Positions 23,743-32,971 of a DNA stretch of 64,000 bases are shown here, one piece after another; positions within the stretch are counted from its first letter, which is position 1, and the number at the start of each line of letters is the position of its first letter. Location of the stretch: the NCBI GenBank assembly GCA_023665085.1, contig JAMPEQ010000007.1, positions 1-64,000 of the forward strand, read 5' to 3'. The position numbers were made by a program, and so were the translations under genes. Below the pieces are notes generated by a model. That model was given only the letters and a program-made list of their open reading frames with translations. It was not told where the DNA came from and did no database searches. This DNA comes from Bacteroides sp. Lineage in GTDB: Bacteria; Bacillota; Clostridia; Oscillospirales; Acutalibacteraceae.

Positions 23743-24902
23743 AACCAATAAAAGTAAAACCTATAACAAAAGATATTTTTGAAATCAAAAAGTATGAAAA
23801 AAATGTCTTCCATGTTTTTAATGATGAAAATGCATATGTTGTTATTAAGCGGATTAATAAACAAGAAAACCAAACTATAAATTGCAAATTTATAGAATTA
23901 TTTAATCTTGATGAAATCAATATAAATGATGCTGAATTTCAAAACAATATCGGAACCTCAGAGGACTTCATTATTGATATGAATGGAATTGATAACTTTA
24001 TATTTGCAGAATCCTTGGTGTTTTATGATTCAACAATAAGGGAAATCGTATTAAAGTTAGGTCTATTATGTGAAGACAGTACATATATCAGAGTTGGTGT
24101 TTCAGGGGCACAAAAAAACAATAAACATCCTGGTGGTGAAGTATTTGAGTATCAAATACTATCTGGTACCTTTGCAGAAGGTATATCAAAAAGCACTAGC
24201 GGGTATTTAACAGAGCCACATTTCAACTTTAGTAAAAGCATACCTTTAACTAGTGACTTACATAATTTATTGGAAGAACGAATAGTTTATTCTCATACAG
24301 CCTGGTTAAAGAAACTAAACAAACCCTGTGGTAATTCTTATCATTTTAGTTTTCCATTTAAGAATAATAATGCAAATCTATTGGACGCTTTGTACGAAAT
24401 CATGGAAATTTTAGAGCATTATGCATATTCAATTCAAATTTGCATTGACACTTCAAAATTCGCAGGCAATGTTCACATTATAGGCAGGGTATTAAAACAC
24501 ATGCCTTCTAAACCTTTGGCTACTATTAAAGATGCTGAAAATATTGCTATAGAAAAAGAATTTTTCTTACCAAAAAATTCCAAATTATATGTTGTCGGTA
24601 CAAAATATAAAAGATATGAACCTGAATGGGAATCTTTTACTAATGGTCATATATACGAAAAAAGAGGTCATTATCATGGGACTATTGTTAATACCAAAAA
24701 CGCTGATAACATACATCAAACATTTCATGTAAGAGAAATTGTTTTATCGAACAATTCGTTCGCTGAAGTAATTTTGACACCAATCAATAATGTATACAGG
24801 ATTTATCCTGTATATAAAAACAATGGACAACTTGTATGTAAATCCACTAAAAAAACTATAAACGATTTAATTAGAGAAATTAAACAGTACGATAAAGGTT
24901 AG
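23721..24902 (+). CDS. Unrecognised protein of the biosynthetic operon (TTG start)
   Basis: A 393-residue soluble protein of unknown family. The start is a TTG with GAGGTGG 4 nt upstream, inside the 3' end of the tri-domain gene (22-nt overlap), which implies coupled translation. Recognisable only as short pieces: GVSGAQKNNKHPGGEVFEYQ near residue 130, which could be a metal or anion-binding loop, HYAYSIQICIDTSKFAGNVH near residue 235, and EKRGHYHGTIVN near residue 315 with two His. No transmembrane segment or standard motif is present. Because it is locked into the operon it probably acts on the same substrate. Confidence 0.65.
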   Translation: MSNFNELKPIKVKPITKDIFEIKKYEKNVFHVFNDENAYVVIKRINKQENQTINCKFIELFNLDEININDAEFQNNIGTSEDFIIDMNGIDNFIFAESLVFYDSTIREIVLKLGLLCEDSTYIRVGVSGAQKNNKHPGGEVFEYQILSGTFAEGISKSTSGYLTEPHFNFSKSIPLTSDLHNLLEERIVYSHTAWLKKLNKPCGNSYHFSFPFKNNNANLLDALYEIMEILEHYAYSIQICIDTSKFAGNVHIIGRVLKHMPSKPLATIKDAENIAIEKEFFLPKNSKLYVVGTKYKRYEPEWESFTNGHIYEKRGHYHGTIVNTKNADNIHQTFHVREIVLSNNSFAEVILTPINNVYRIYPVYKNNGQLVCKSTKKTINDLIREIKQYDKG

Positions 24903-24912
24903 AGGTTATTAT

Positions 24913-26142
24913 ATGAAAAAATATGATGATTTGAAAATAATTGAAAACTTTTATATGAAAGGTTATAACAAACGGTACTTAGAAAACACATATGCAAAAC
25001 TAAACAAAGAGAACAAGGCTTTTTATGATTTTGCATATCAAAATAGTATAATCAAAAGAAAAACTTTTCAGATTGCCAACGAAACACTGCTTTTAGATTT
25101 TATAGACAAAGTTACACCTCATTCATTGTACGAGCTTATGTTAATTGATTCTTCAATAAACTTTAAAAGTACTATTTTTAATTATAATGAATTAATACAA
25201 AAAAAGTTTTTTAATGAACTAAATATAATTATAGAAAAGATTTTCTATATTAGGGCAATAGAAAATTTTAATTATGCTACAAAAAACAGTATAAGTGTAA
25301 CATATAATTATGATCCTTACACATATGATAGAGAAAGTATTATGTCGGAAAAAAGATTTCACTTTCATATAATTTTACACACAAACGAAGAAATAAAAAA
25401 AGTTAATGATAATATTACATTATACAAGAATATAGATCAAAACATCATGAAAATAAGACTTGTTGATCCAACTATTATTTTATCAACTCAAATCATAACT
25501 GATATTCTAAAGTATTATAAACTAGATGAAAACTTAATTGAATTTAGTATTGAAGATGAGATCAACTTTTTTTTGCCTTTAGGAGTAAAATTGGTTTTCG
25601 ATAAAAAAAATCATTATCCATTTAAATTAATGAATAAAATTCATCACATTATTATTGAAAAGTATTATGAAATCTACAATATTATTTTCAACGACAAACC
25701 AGCTATATGGAAAAGATCTAAAAAGAAAAGCATGCAATACATAAGTGAACAAATTAATAAGCTGGAATATTTAGAAATTAAAACAAAAAAAATGTTAATT
25801 GAATATACTAGCAATATTCCAGAATATAAAGAAAATGACTATGAAAACTTTAAAAAAGACAGAAAAAAAGCAATACAAGAATTATATTTAGCAGGACCTG
25901 CATACTCATGTACATATTTTCTAAATAAAACAATTGATGGCAAACAATATAATATATTAAATATATATTTTAAAATATTCACCGATCTTGGTGGTGCTGG
26001 TATGACCTCATTTGGAAATGCTAGTGCTATTAGAATAAAACGAAACTTTGGAGAATTTACAGATAGAGAAATCTTTTTAAGAAAAAGTTTTCAAAATTAT
26101 TTAGTAGGAGATGATGTTAATGAGAGTATTTGGAACGCTTGA
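24913..26142 (+). CDS. Unrecognised protein of the biosynthetic operon
   Basis: A 409-residue protein of unknown family. It is mostly helical and Lys/Asn/Ile-rich, with SEKRFHFHIILHTNEE (about 144-159), an HxH within a strand, and a C-terminal segment FTDLGGAGMTSFGNASAIRI (about 357-376) rich in Gly and Ser that looks like a nucleotide or phosphate loop. The start follows the preceding stop by 10 nt with an AGAGG SD. Its end overlaps the NHL-repeat gene by 23 nt. No function is assigned. Confidence 0.65.
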   Translation: MKKYDDLKIIENFYMKGYNKRYLENTYAKLNKENKAFYDFAYQNSIIKRKTFQIANETLLLDFIDKVTPHSLYELMLIDSSINFKSTIFNYNELIQKKFFNELNIIIEKIFYIRAIENFNYATKNSISVTYNYDPYTYDRESIMSEKRFHFHIILHTNEEIKKVNDNITLYKNIDQNIMKIRLVDPTIILSTQIITDILKYYKLDENLIEFSIEDEINFFLPLGVKLVFDKKNHYPFKLMNKIHHIIIEKYYEIYNIIFNDKPAIWKRSKKKSMQYISEQINKLEYLEIKTKKMLIEYTSNIPEYKENDYENFKKDRKKAIQELYLAGPAYSCTYFLNKTIDGKQYNILNIYFKIFTDLGGAGMTSFGNASAIRIKRNFGEFTDREIFLRKSFQNYLVGDDVNESIWNA

Positions 26143-27754
26143 TAATACTTTTGAAAAAGTTTTAATAAAACATCCATTAGAACATCCAAGTTATTTAAGT
26201 GTTAATAACAATTTTATTATTATTACAGATACGGGGACAAAACAAATTGTAATATTTAATATATCGTTAAATAAGATAGAAAAAGTACTAGATTTTAATG
26301 CAGACACTATTAATCCTTCCTGCGCTATTATATATAATGGCGATATACATTGCATCGATAAAAAAAGTAAAGCTATAATTAATATTAATAAGAACACTAT
26401 ACTGTTCAAAACAAGTTATGTTGAGTTATGGGCACTAAACAATACTACAGATAACACTTTGCTTTTCGTAGCACCTAAAGATGGAACCATTATCGAAATT
26501 AACCACTTAGGCAATATTATTTTTAAGTACACTAATAGAGAAAGGCTAATAGAACCTAGAGCTGTAATAAAAGTCAGCAAAAATACATTTTTAATTCTGG
26601 ATTCTAGCCAACACTGCGTGTATTTTTTAAAAAACAATCATCTTGAATTATTATTTGGAGAAGAAGGTGTTCCCGGTAATGATACCAAACATTTAAAAAA
26701 ACCTTGGGGATTTGACTTATCAAATGATATATTATATATTTGTGATAGTAGAAATTCTCGATTGATTAAATTTAATTTAATTGAACAAAAAACTGAAACA
26801 ATAGATCTATTAAAAACAATTAATAAAAACGGAGTTGAATTTGTCAATTATGGTTTAGTTAGGCCAATGTCAATTAAATTTTATAACAATAAACTATATG
26901 TTGTTGACTCAATTAATCAAAATTTAATCCAGATAACACAGCACAATACAGAATATTTGATTGGGTATAAAAATAATACATTTTCTATTTTTAAAGAACC
27001 TCGTTCCATTGATATTTCAAATGATTTAATCTTAATAGTTGATAGTGCAAATAACAGATTAATCGAGTATAAAATAAAGAACAACAGAATTATAAATATT
27101 TTTAAAAGTGAATTTTTTTCTTGGCTGCGTTGTGCAAAATATATTAACAACAATTATATTTTTATTATTCAAGCAAGTGTAAATTCAGACTACAACAAAT
27201 TTTTCTTGTTAGATAAGGAAAAAATGCTTTTATACCCAATAATGAACGAACTTAGTAATTTGGTGTCTGATCCACATAGCATTGACTGGGATGAAGACGA
27301 TAATATAATCATAGCCGATGCAGAAAAAAATTGTATTATCATTTACAATATAGTAAATAAAACTCATTATTATATAGGAACTAATTATTTATCAAATCCA
27401 CACTTTGCTATATCATTCAATAAAAGCATCTACATATGCGATACGGACAATGATAGATTAGTAGTTTATAAAAAAACTGAAAACAGATACATATTTGATA
27501 AAGCATTATCCAATATTAGTTTATTAAAACCAAGATGTTTATCTATTGAAAATAAGAACATTATCATTGCGGATTCAGGAAACTCAAGAATCGTTGCACA
27601 TAATAATAAAGTCATAAAAGAATATGCTGAATTTAAACGTCCACAATGGATCATTCGAAAAAACAAAAGAATATATATTTCGGATTTTTCAAATAATTGT
27701 ATTATTGAAATAGAGGAAAAGGATTTAACAAATGAAAAAAATAACATTTATTGA
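26120..27754 (+). CDS. NHL-repeat beta-propeller protein
   Basis: A 544-residue cytoplasmic protein made almost wholly of NHL-like repeats of about 40-45 residues, with the recurring pattern P-r-(x)-I-x-I-(x)-n-x-I-x-I-x-D-s-x-N-x-R-l-i. Examples are KPWGFDLSNDILYICDSRNS, EPRSIDISNDLILIVDSANN and KPRCLSIENKNIIIADSGNS. About a dozen repeats fit one large or two smaller propellers. No signal peptide is present. The ATG at 26120 is chosen because AGGAG is 9 nt upstream; earlier ATGs abut it. It overlaps both neighbours by 23 nt. Propellers here may be a scaffold or a lyase/lactonase-like enzyme; catalytic residues are not evident. Confidence 0.8.
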   Translation: MRVFGTLDNTFEKVLIKHPLEHPSYLSVNNNFIIITDTGTKQIVIFNISLNKIEKVLDFNADTINPSCAIIYNGDIHCIDKKSKAIININKNTILFKTSYVELWALNNTTDNTLLFVAPKDGTIIEINHLGNIIFKYTNRERLIEPRAVIKVSKNTFLILDSSQHCVYFLKNNHLELLFGEEGVPGNDTKHLKKPWGFDLSNDILYICDSRNSRLIKFNLIEQKTETIDLLKTINKNGVEFVNYGLVRPMSIKFYNNKLYVVDSINQNLIQITQHNTEYLIGYKNNTFSIFKEPRSIDISNDLILIVDSANNRLIEYKIKNNRIINIFKSEFFSWLRCAKYINNNYIFIIQASVNSDYNKFFLLDKEKMLLYPIMNELSNLVSDPHSIDWDEDDNIIIADAEKNCIIIYNIVNKTHYYIGTNYLSNPHFAISFNKSIYICDTDNDRLVVYKKTENRYIFDKALSNISLLKPRCLSIENKNIIIADSGNSRIVAHNNKVIKEYAEFKRPQWIIRKNKRIYISDFSNNCIIEIEEKDLTNEKNNIY

Positions 27755-28538
27755 TTTAGATGGTACACTTTTAAACGACGATTCCAAATTATCAATCTTT
27801 TCAAAAATCATTTTAAAAGAATATCGTAAAAAAAGTTATTTGTTTGCTGTAACTGCCAGGTCTAAAAACTTAACAGGAATCAAAAATGATATAGAAAACA
27901 TATTTGACGGATTTGTCTTTCACAATGGTGCAGAAATATACTATAATGATAGATTAATCTATAAAAACCACTTGTCCAAAAACGAGCTGAAAGAAATATG
28001 GGAAATATTAAGCTTTGTTAATTGTAAAATTTCTATTATTACGGATGATATATATTTTGCAAATTATGATGCATCTGAATATTGGAATGATATTTATAAT
28101 TTACAAATTATAAAAGACATAACAGAAATAAATAACACCGTTCCTAAAGTAAATATTCTTATTGAAAATGATAATCAAATTGAATATATAAAAAATAAAT
28201 TTGATAAGTCAAATAAATATAGAATCGAATTCACTGATAACCAAAAATTCTGTATTATTGAAAAATCAAATTCGAGTAAAGGAAATTCTGTTATAAAGAT
28301 AAAAAAACACTTAAATAATAATTTTTCAGAAACAATAGGAATTGGAAACGATGATAATGATATCACAATGCTTAAAGAATGTGATACAAAGTTATGTGTT
28401 GGTAATTCCAGCAAAAATCTTATTGATATAGCAGATAAAGTTTTAGAAACCAATAACAATGATGGAGTTGCAAAATTTCTAAATAATTATTTGGACCATA
28501 TCAAAGTTGAAAATTTAATAGTGGGTCATCACAAATAA
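27732..28538 (+). CDS. HAD-superfamily phosphatase, Cof/YidA-like
   Basis: A 268-residue hydrolase with all four HAD motifs: I FIDLDGTLL (6-14), II TARS (about 37-40), III Lys in KSNSSKGNSVIKIKKHL (about 177-193), IV GIGNDDNDITML (about 199-210). The C2-type cap between motifs II and III identifies the Cof-type sugar or nucleotide phosphatases. It is the last gene of the 20164-28538 operon and overlaps the propeller gene by 23 nt. Together with the N-terminal HAD domain of the fusion protein, the operon encodes two phosphatases, consistent with a phosphorylated intermediate. Confidence 0.88.
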   Translation: MKKITFIDLDGTLLNDDSKLSIFSKIILKEYRKKSYLFAVTARSKNLTGIKNDIENIFDGFVFHNGAEIYYNDRLIYKNHLSKNELKEIWEILSFVNCKISIITDDIYFANYDASEYWNDIYNLQIIKDITEINNTVPKVNILIENDNQIEYIKNKFDKSNKYRIEFTDNQKFCIIEKSNSSKGNSVIKIKKHLNNNFSETIGIGNDDNDITMLKECDTKLCVGNSSKNLIDIADKVLETNNNDGVAKFLNNYLDHIKVENLIVGHHK

Positions 28539-28578
28539 ATTACGATAATATTTATATTGAACACACATTTATTATCAA

Positions 28579-28625
28579 CAGAATACCCTCATTCGACAGG
28601 ATGGGGGTATTCTGTATTTTTTATC
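28579..28625 (+). terminator. Terminator of the kinase-HAD operon
   Basis: Perfect 10-bp stem CAGAATACCC (28579-28588) and GGGTATTCTG (28605-28614), followed by TATTTTTTAT. Confidence 0.85.
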
Positions 28626-28711
28626 ACACACATGCTAAAAAGCATAACGAAAGCAGAAAACAAAAGGTTATAGTTTCTTAGATATATATTATAAATCGTA
28701 TTAACTTTCTG

Positions 28712-28778
28712 ACATTTTTGCATTTTTTATCAACATTTTAAAACTATTTTTTATTTAGTTAAAACAAGGAATTATAAT
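28712..28778 (+). promoter_or_regulatory. AgrA/LytTR-type promoter of the CYTH-adenylation operon
   Basis: Direct repeats ACATTTTTG (28712-28720) and ACATTTTAA (28733-28741) begin 21 bp apart (9-bp repeat, 12-bp spacer). A perfect TATAAT (28773-28778) lies 31 bp after the second repeat, with no good -35 box. That geometry is characteristic of promoters activated by LytTR response regulators such as AgrA and ComE. An AgrA homologue is encoded 4.2 kb downstream. Confidence 0.65.
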
Positions 28779-28806
28779 AATACAAAAATGACAAGGAGTA
28801 TGTTGC

Positions 28807-30822
28807 ATGCTTGAAAAAGAGTTTAAATGTATTTTGGATAAGAAGTTATTCTTGTCTATAAAAAGCAAAATCTTAGATTTAAAAATGGTCGAACAAATTA
28901 ACTACTATTATGATACTAAAGATTTATCATTACACAAAAAAGGAATCACCATACGAATAAGAGAAATTGAAAATAGTTTTAAATTACAATACAAATCCAA
29001 TGCCATCATTAGAAATAATATTTTCACACGAGAAGAAAAAGAAATAACAATAAATAATGTTCCATATCAAATTAATCCGTTTTTATTTGGGATTAACAAT
29101 ATTGATAACACCTTATCTTGTTTAGGTAATATGAAAACAATAAGATATACCACAATAGAAAATGGGGTGCGAATTTGTATCGATGAAAACCATTATCTTG
29201 GAATTATAGATTATGAGTTAGAATTAGAATGCAATGATGAACAGTTAATCAAAAACTGGTTACATAAATATCTTGATATTTATGATAATAAACGCCATAT
29301 TGGTTCAAAATATCAACGTTGGATAAATCAGTTTAAAAATTGCACTACATACGATTTGTACACTAGATTCGAAAAGATTGCAAATAAAAATCCAGATAAG
29401 GCAATAATTGATAAAAATGGACTTGAAATTAAATATGATGAATTACTGGAAGAGACTATTACTTTTTCAAATTATCTAATGTACCAATATGCAGATAAAT
29501 TAAGTCTTAATGAACCCATCGGAATTTTTATGGATAAATCATATAAACAAATCGTTACAATGTTGGCTGCACTTCGAATTGGAATTCCATTTTTACCAAT
29601 AGATACAAATTATCCTATCGAACGCATAAAATATTTGATAACTAATTCCAATACTAAAATAATTATTTGCGACATCAATTTTAAAATTGACGATTTAAAA
29701 CTAACTTCTATATTGTATAACGATGTAATAAATAGCAGCAATAATAGACCAAGAATAATTCCAAAAAACAACATAAATAATATCGCTTATATAATTTATA
29801 CATCCGGCTCAACCGGAAGTCCAAAAGGAGTCGTAATAAGGCAAGAAGCAATTCTCAACACACTATTGTGGAGAATAAAATACTATAATTTGAATAGTCA
29901 TGACACTGCACTACAAATGTTATCAATTTCTTTTGATAGTTCAATAGAAGATATATTTTGCTCGCTTTTGAGTGGTGGATGTTTAGTTTTGATTGATCAA
30001 AAAAAGAAATTAAATATTAAATATCTAGTTGCACTTATTAAGCAATATAATGTTACATATTTTCTCACAGTACCATCCTATTACAAATATTTATTAGACA
30101 AACTGGATAATAACAATTCTTTGACTAAAGTTATATTAGCTGGAGAAGTGTTTTACAAAGATTTAGTTGAAGAACATTTTTTTGTTCTAAAAGGAACAAA
30201 GCTTTATAATGAATATGGTCCAACAGAAAACAGTGTATGTACAACAGTAAGTGAAATAGTTAACTCAGAAGAAATCACAATTGGAAAACCCATTGATAAT
30301 GTATTAATCAAAATATTAAATAAAGATTCTCAAGGAATAGGAGAATTGGCAATAACTGGACCAGGATTATTTGATGGATATTTAAACGATATAAATCTTA
30401 CTAAAGAAAAAACACTATACTCCGAAGGCTTAAGATGGTATCTTACAGGTGATTTAGTAAAATATGACAAAAATAAAAACCTAATCTATATAGGTAGAGA
30501 GGACTGCCAATTGAAAATTAATGGAAAAAAATTCAATTTGACAGAAATAGACAAGATATTAATGGATTTATCCGAAATCAATTTTTCAAAAAGCATTCAT
30601 CAAAGATTTAATAATATTAATACAATAATAACATTTATCAAATTCACTACTAATAAAAAAATTGTTAAGAGTGAAATAATAAATTATTTAAAACAATATT
30701 TACCCAACGATGAATTACCACATAAAATTTGTTTCATTAATAAAATTCCGCTTTTAAATAATGGAAAGGTGGATATTAACGAATTAAAAAAACAGTTTAA
30801 AGAAGGTGAAAAAAATGAATGA
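28807..30822 (+). CDS. CYTH domain fused to an amino-acid adenylation domain
   Basis: This 671-residue protein has two parts. Residues 1-175 are a CYTH/triphosphate-tunnel domain: EKEFK (3-7) is the ExExK motif, followed by NYYYDTKDLSLHKKGITIRI and KLQYKS strands. Residues 190-665 are an ANL/NRPS-type adenylation domain with A3 YTSGSTGSPKGV (about 330-341), A5 YNEYGPTE (about 467), A7 YLTGDL (about 545), A8 IGREDCQLKINGKKFNL (about 561) and A10 NNGKVDINEL with the catalytic Lys. It should activate a carboxylate, probably an amino acid, as its AMP ester and load the carrier protein encoded immediately downstream. The CYTH part may act on the released pyrophosphate or on triphosphate. I do not recall this fusion. 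Confidence 0.85.
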   Translation: MLEKEFKCILDKKLFLSIKSKILDLKMVEQINYYYDTKDLSLHKKGITIRIREIENSFKLQYKSNAIIRNNIFTREEKEITINNVPYQINPFLFGINNIDNTLSCLGNMKTIRYTTIENGVRICIDENHYLGIIDYELELECNDEQLIKNWLHKYLDIYDNKRHIGSKYQRWINQFKNCTTYDLYTRFEKIANKNPDKAIIDKNGLEIKYDELLEETITFSNYLMYQYADKLSLNEPIGIFMDKSYKQIVTMLAALRIGIPFLPIDTNYPIERIKYLITNSNTKIIICDINFKIDDLKLTSILYNDVINSSNNRPRIIPKNNINNIAYIIYTSGSTGSPKGVVIRQEAILNTLLWRIKYYNLNSHDTALQMLSISFDSSIEDIFCSLLSGGCLVLIDQKKKLNIKYLVALIKQYNVTYFLTVPSYYKYLLDKLDNNNSLTKVILAGEVFYKDLVEEHFFVLKGTKLYNEYGPTENSVCTTVSEIVNSEEITIGKPIDNVLIKILNKDSQGIGELAITGPGLFDGYLNDINLTKEKTLYSEGLRWYLTGDLVKYDKNKNLIYIGREDCQLKINGKKFNLTEIDKILMDLSEINFSKSIHQRFNNINTIITFIKFTTNKKIVKSEIINYLKQYLPNDELPHKICFINKIPLLNNGKVDINELKKQFKEGEKNE

Positions 30823-31051
30823 AAATATTGACTTAAGTTTAAAAAATCTTTTTAGTGAAGTATCAAATAGAGAGATTACAAGCAATACAAAAGATATTCG
30901 AGAGTTTGGAATGGATTCACTTCAATTCATAACATTTGCAGTAAAAATTGAAGAAAAATTTGAAATAGAATTTGAATTCGATGATATTGAAAATATTGTT
31001 CCATTTTCAATAAACAACATTAAAAATTATATTTTAAAGAAAAGAGGATAA
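30815..31051 (+). CDS. Stand-alone acyl/peptidyl carrier protein
   Basis: A 78-residue carrier protein with FGMDSLQFI, where the Ser is the 4'-phosphopantetheine attachment site, in a typical four-helix context (IREFGMDSLQFITFAVKIEE, then acidic EIEFEFDDIENI). The ATG at 30815 is preceded by AGAAGG at 7 nt; a GTG at 30806 overlaps that SD. It overlaps the adenylation gene by 8 nt, so the enzyme-carrier pair is translationally coupled. The carrier would hold the activated amino acid for transfer. Confidence 0.9.
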   Translation: MNENIDLSLKNLFSEVSNREITSNTKDIREFGMDSLQFITFAVKIEEKFEIEFEFDDIENIVPFSINNIKNYILKKRG

Positions 31052-31053
31052 AA

Positions 31054-32151
31054 ATGGTAAGAGAAACTGAAAAAAAACTAATTTGTTTATTATCAAGACA
31101 ACATTTGAACGATAATGAAAAAAAACAAATTTCCGTTTTATTAAAACAAAATATTTTATGGAATTACATATTTGATGTAACACTAAAAAATAAATGTCAT
31201 TTATTAGTATTCAATAACTTAAAGGATTTTGAAATACAATCTGAAGAGTATTTAAAGTACAATAAAATCATTGAATGCATGAGTTTTTATAATTCAGCTA
31301 ATTTAAAATCAAAATATGAAGAATTAAATCTATTTTTAGAAAAGCTACCTAAAGAAGTTAAAGTTGTTCCAGTTAAAGGGGCCCACTTAATTAAAAATAT
31401 GTATAATAGCTTTTATATTAGAGCAACAAATGATTTTGACTTTCTTTTCAAGAAAAAAGATTTATCTATTATAAAAAGCACATTAAATGACTTAGGATAT
31501 TATCAAGGCGAATATGATTCAAAAACTGACACAATAATACCTTTTAATGCAAAAAAGAGAATATTATATAATACTAAAATGTACAACTTATTACCCTATA
31601 TAAAGATAGTTAATAATGCTGCTTTGAAAACAAATTTATTTGACTTTTCACATTCCCTTGATTTTGATTTAAAAAATAATATTGTTGAAGAAATGATAGA
31701 AGCAGCATCTTTTAACGACGGAGTATGGGAATTAAAACCAGCACACTTTTTTATTCACATGTGCTGTCATCATTATAGGGAGGGCAGTCATGCTTCGTGG
31801 ATTTTGATTGGTAAGGATTTAAACATCATAAAATTTTGTGATGTTAGAGAATATGTTGTTAATTGCATGAAACACGATGATATATTAGAAGCTATAGATT
31901 TTGCAAAAAAACACAATTTGCAAAAAGCTGTATACTTTACAATATATTTCGTGAAAGAAATTTACGATGCTGGATTTGAAGACGAAATATTAAATTCACT
32001 TGATATTTCAGACGAATCATTCTTATATGAATATGGCGAAAATGAATATGATGAAGTGAAAACAAGAAAAAAAGATTTTTGGACAAGTCTATTTGATCAT
32101 AATAATAAAGATGAAATTCAAGAACTTCCAAAGTACACATCTATACTATAA
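31054..32151 (+). CDS. Nucleotidyltransferase family protein (NTP_transf_5-like)
   Basis: A 365-residue protein of the PF14907 type. VVPVKGAHLIKNMY...FYIRATNDFDFLF (about 108-137) has the KGa and DxD-like (NDFDF) motif of the catalytic site. Downstream PAHFFIHMCCHHY with W and FCDVREYV matches the helical domain with conserved His and Asp. Such proteins are common in natural-product clusters of Firmicutes, where they transfer nucleotidyl or related groups. The gene starts 2 nt after the ACP stop. It is the last gene of the 28807-32151 operon. Confidence 0.85.
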   Translation: MVRETEKKLICLLSRQHLNDNEKKQISVLLKQNILWNYIFDVTLKNKCHLLVFNNLKDFEIQSEEYLKYNKIIECMSFYNSANLKSKYEELNLFLEKLPKEVKVVPVKGAHLIKNMYNSFYIRATNDFDFLFKKKDLSIIKSTLNDLGYYQGEYDSKTDTIIPFNAKKRILYNTKMYNLLPYIKIVNNAALKTNLFDFSHSLDFDLKNNIVEEMIEAASFNDGVWELKPAHFFIHMCCHHYREGSHASWILIGKDLNIIKFCDVREYVVNCMKHDDILEAIDFAKKHNLQKAVYFTIYFVKEIYDAGFEDEILNSLDISDESFLYEYGENEYDEVKTRKKDFWTSLFDHNNKDEIQELPKYTSIL

Positions 32152-32205
32152 AAAAAACAGCCACACGGAGTCCCCCCCATAAAATTTTGTGTAAAAGTAA
32201 ATAAG

Positions 32206-32274
32206 AAAAAATCCTTTCAAGCGATCATTAGAATATAAAACAAAAAGCAAGAAAGGATTTTTTTAATGACCAAA
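32206..32274. repeat. Inverted repeat at the left end of the IS256-type remnant
   Basis: AAAAAATCCTTTC (32206-32218) and GAAAGGATTTTTT (32261-32273) are perfect complements just before the transposase start. Such a stem blocks read-in transcription at the IS left end. The outer end AAATTTTGTGTAAAAG (near 32182) resembles an IS256-family terminal repeat. Confidence 0.55.
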
Positions 32275-32275
32275 A

Positions 32276-32640
32276 CACCGGCAGAAATGATGAGAGAATT
32301 TGTAAAAAGTCAGAATTTCACAACCACGGATGAAGTTATGGTGGCAATGAAGGAAATGTTCAGAGATGTTCTTTAGGAGGTAATGGAATGAGAACAGCAA
32401 ATTCAGGCTTAATATGTTGAACAACTCAAAACAAGAGGAATAAAAGATGCATTCCTGTTCTGTGTAGATTGCTTAACAGACATCAGGCAGGCTTGAAGCA
32501 GCTTTTCCGAAAGCACAAATATAGCATTGTATTATTCATCAGATATGTTCAAGCACAAAATTCGTCAGCTACAAACACATCGAGGAACTTATGTCAGATT
32601 TGAAGAATACCCTCCTGCAATACTTCGGCACAATTACTAT
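32276..32640 (+). pseudogene. IS256-family transposase remnant
   Basis: The first 36 codons read MTKTPAEMMREFVKSQNF and on to FRDVL, the usual N-terminus of IS256-family transposases, then a TAG where the family has CAG. After a large internal deletion, a second piece (EQLKTRGIKDAFLFCVDCLT, near 32421-32480) matches the catalytic core, followed by further frameshifted pieces with a mutated HQ-IRYVQAQ-like stretch. The gene is dead. The region to 32820 is IS debris without a gene. Confidence 0.8.
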
Positions 32641-32825
32641 ATGATATTGGCAATTCTAATTTGAATGCGATAGCAATTTATGTCATTCAGTCTCACTTTT
32701 GAATGGTTTCCTTTTGGTTCTTTCTTGCAGTTGACAGCCCGCATTTGATGTATACCAGAAGTTTTTTTTCTGTTTAATCGTGTAACTTAATTGAGCCCCG
32801 CGTCCGACGCGTTGCTTTAGCATAC
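32641..32825. other. Gene-free IS debris with a short GC palindrome
   Basis: No usable frame is seen. CGCGTC-C-GACGCG (near 32799-32811) is a GC-rich palindrome in an AT-rich region, perhaps a scar of the insertion. Confidence 0.4.
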
Positions 32826-32866
32826 AAAAAAGATCTATGTTCAAATTGAACATAGATCTTTTTTGT
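32826..32866. terminator. Bidirectional terminator before agrA
   Basis: A 19-bp perfect palindromic stem around position 32845: AAAAAAGATCTATGTTCAA (32826-32844) and its complement (32846-32864), with T-runs on both strands. Confidence 0.8.
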
Positions 32867-32971
32867 TACAAGACTATTATGCATATTCTCTTAACGAATA
32901 TGAATTTACTATTTAATATTTTGAAACAATTTGATATAATATTGTCAAATTATAAATATTTATGGTGAAAT

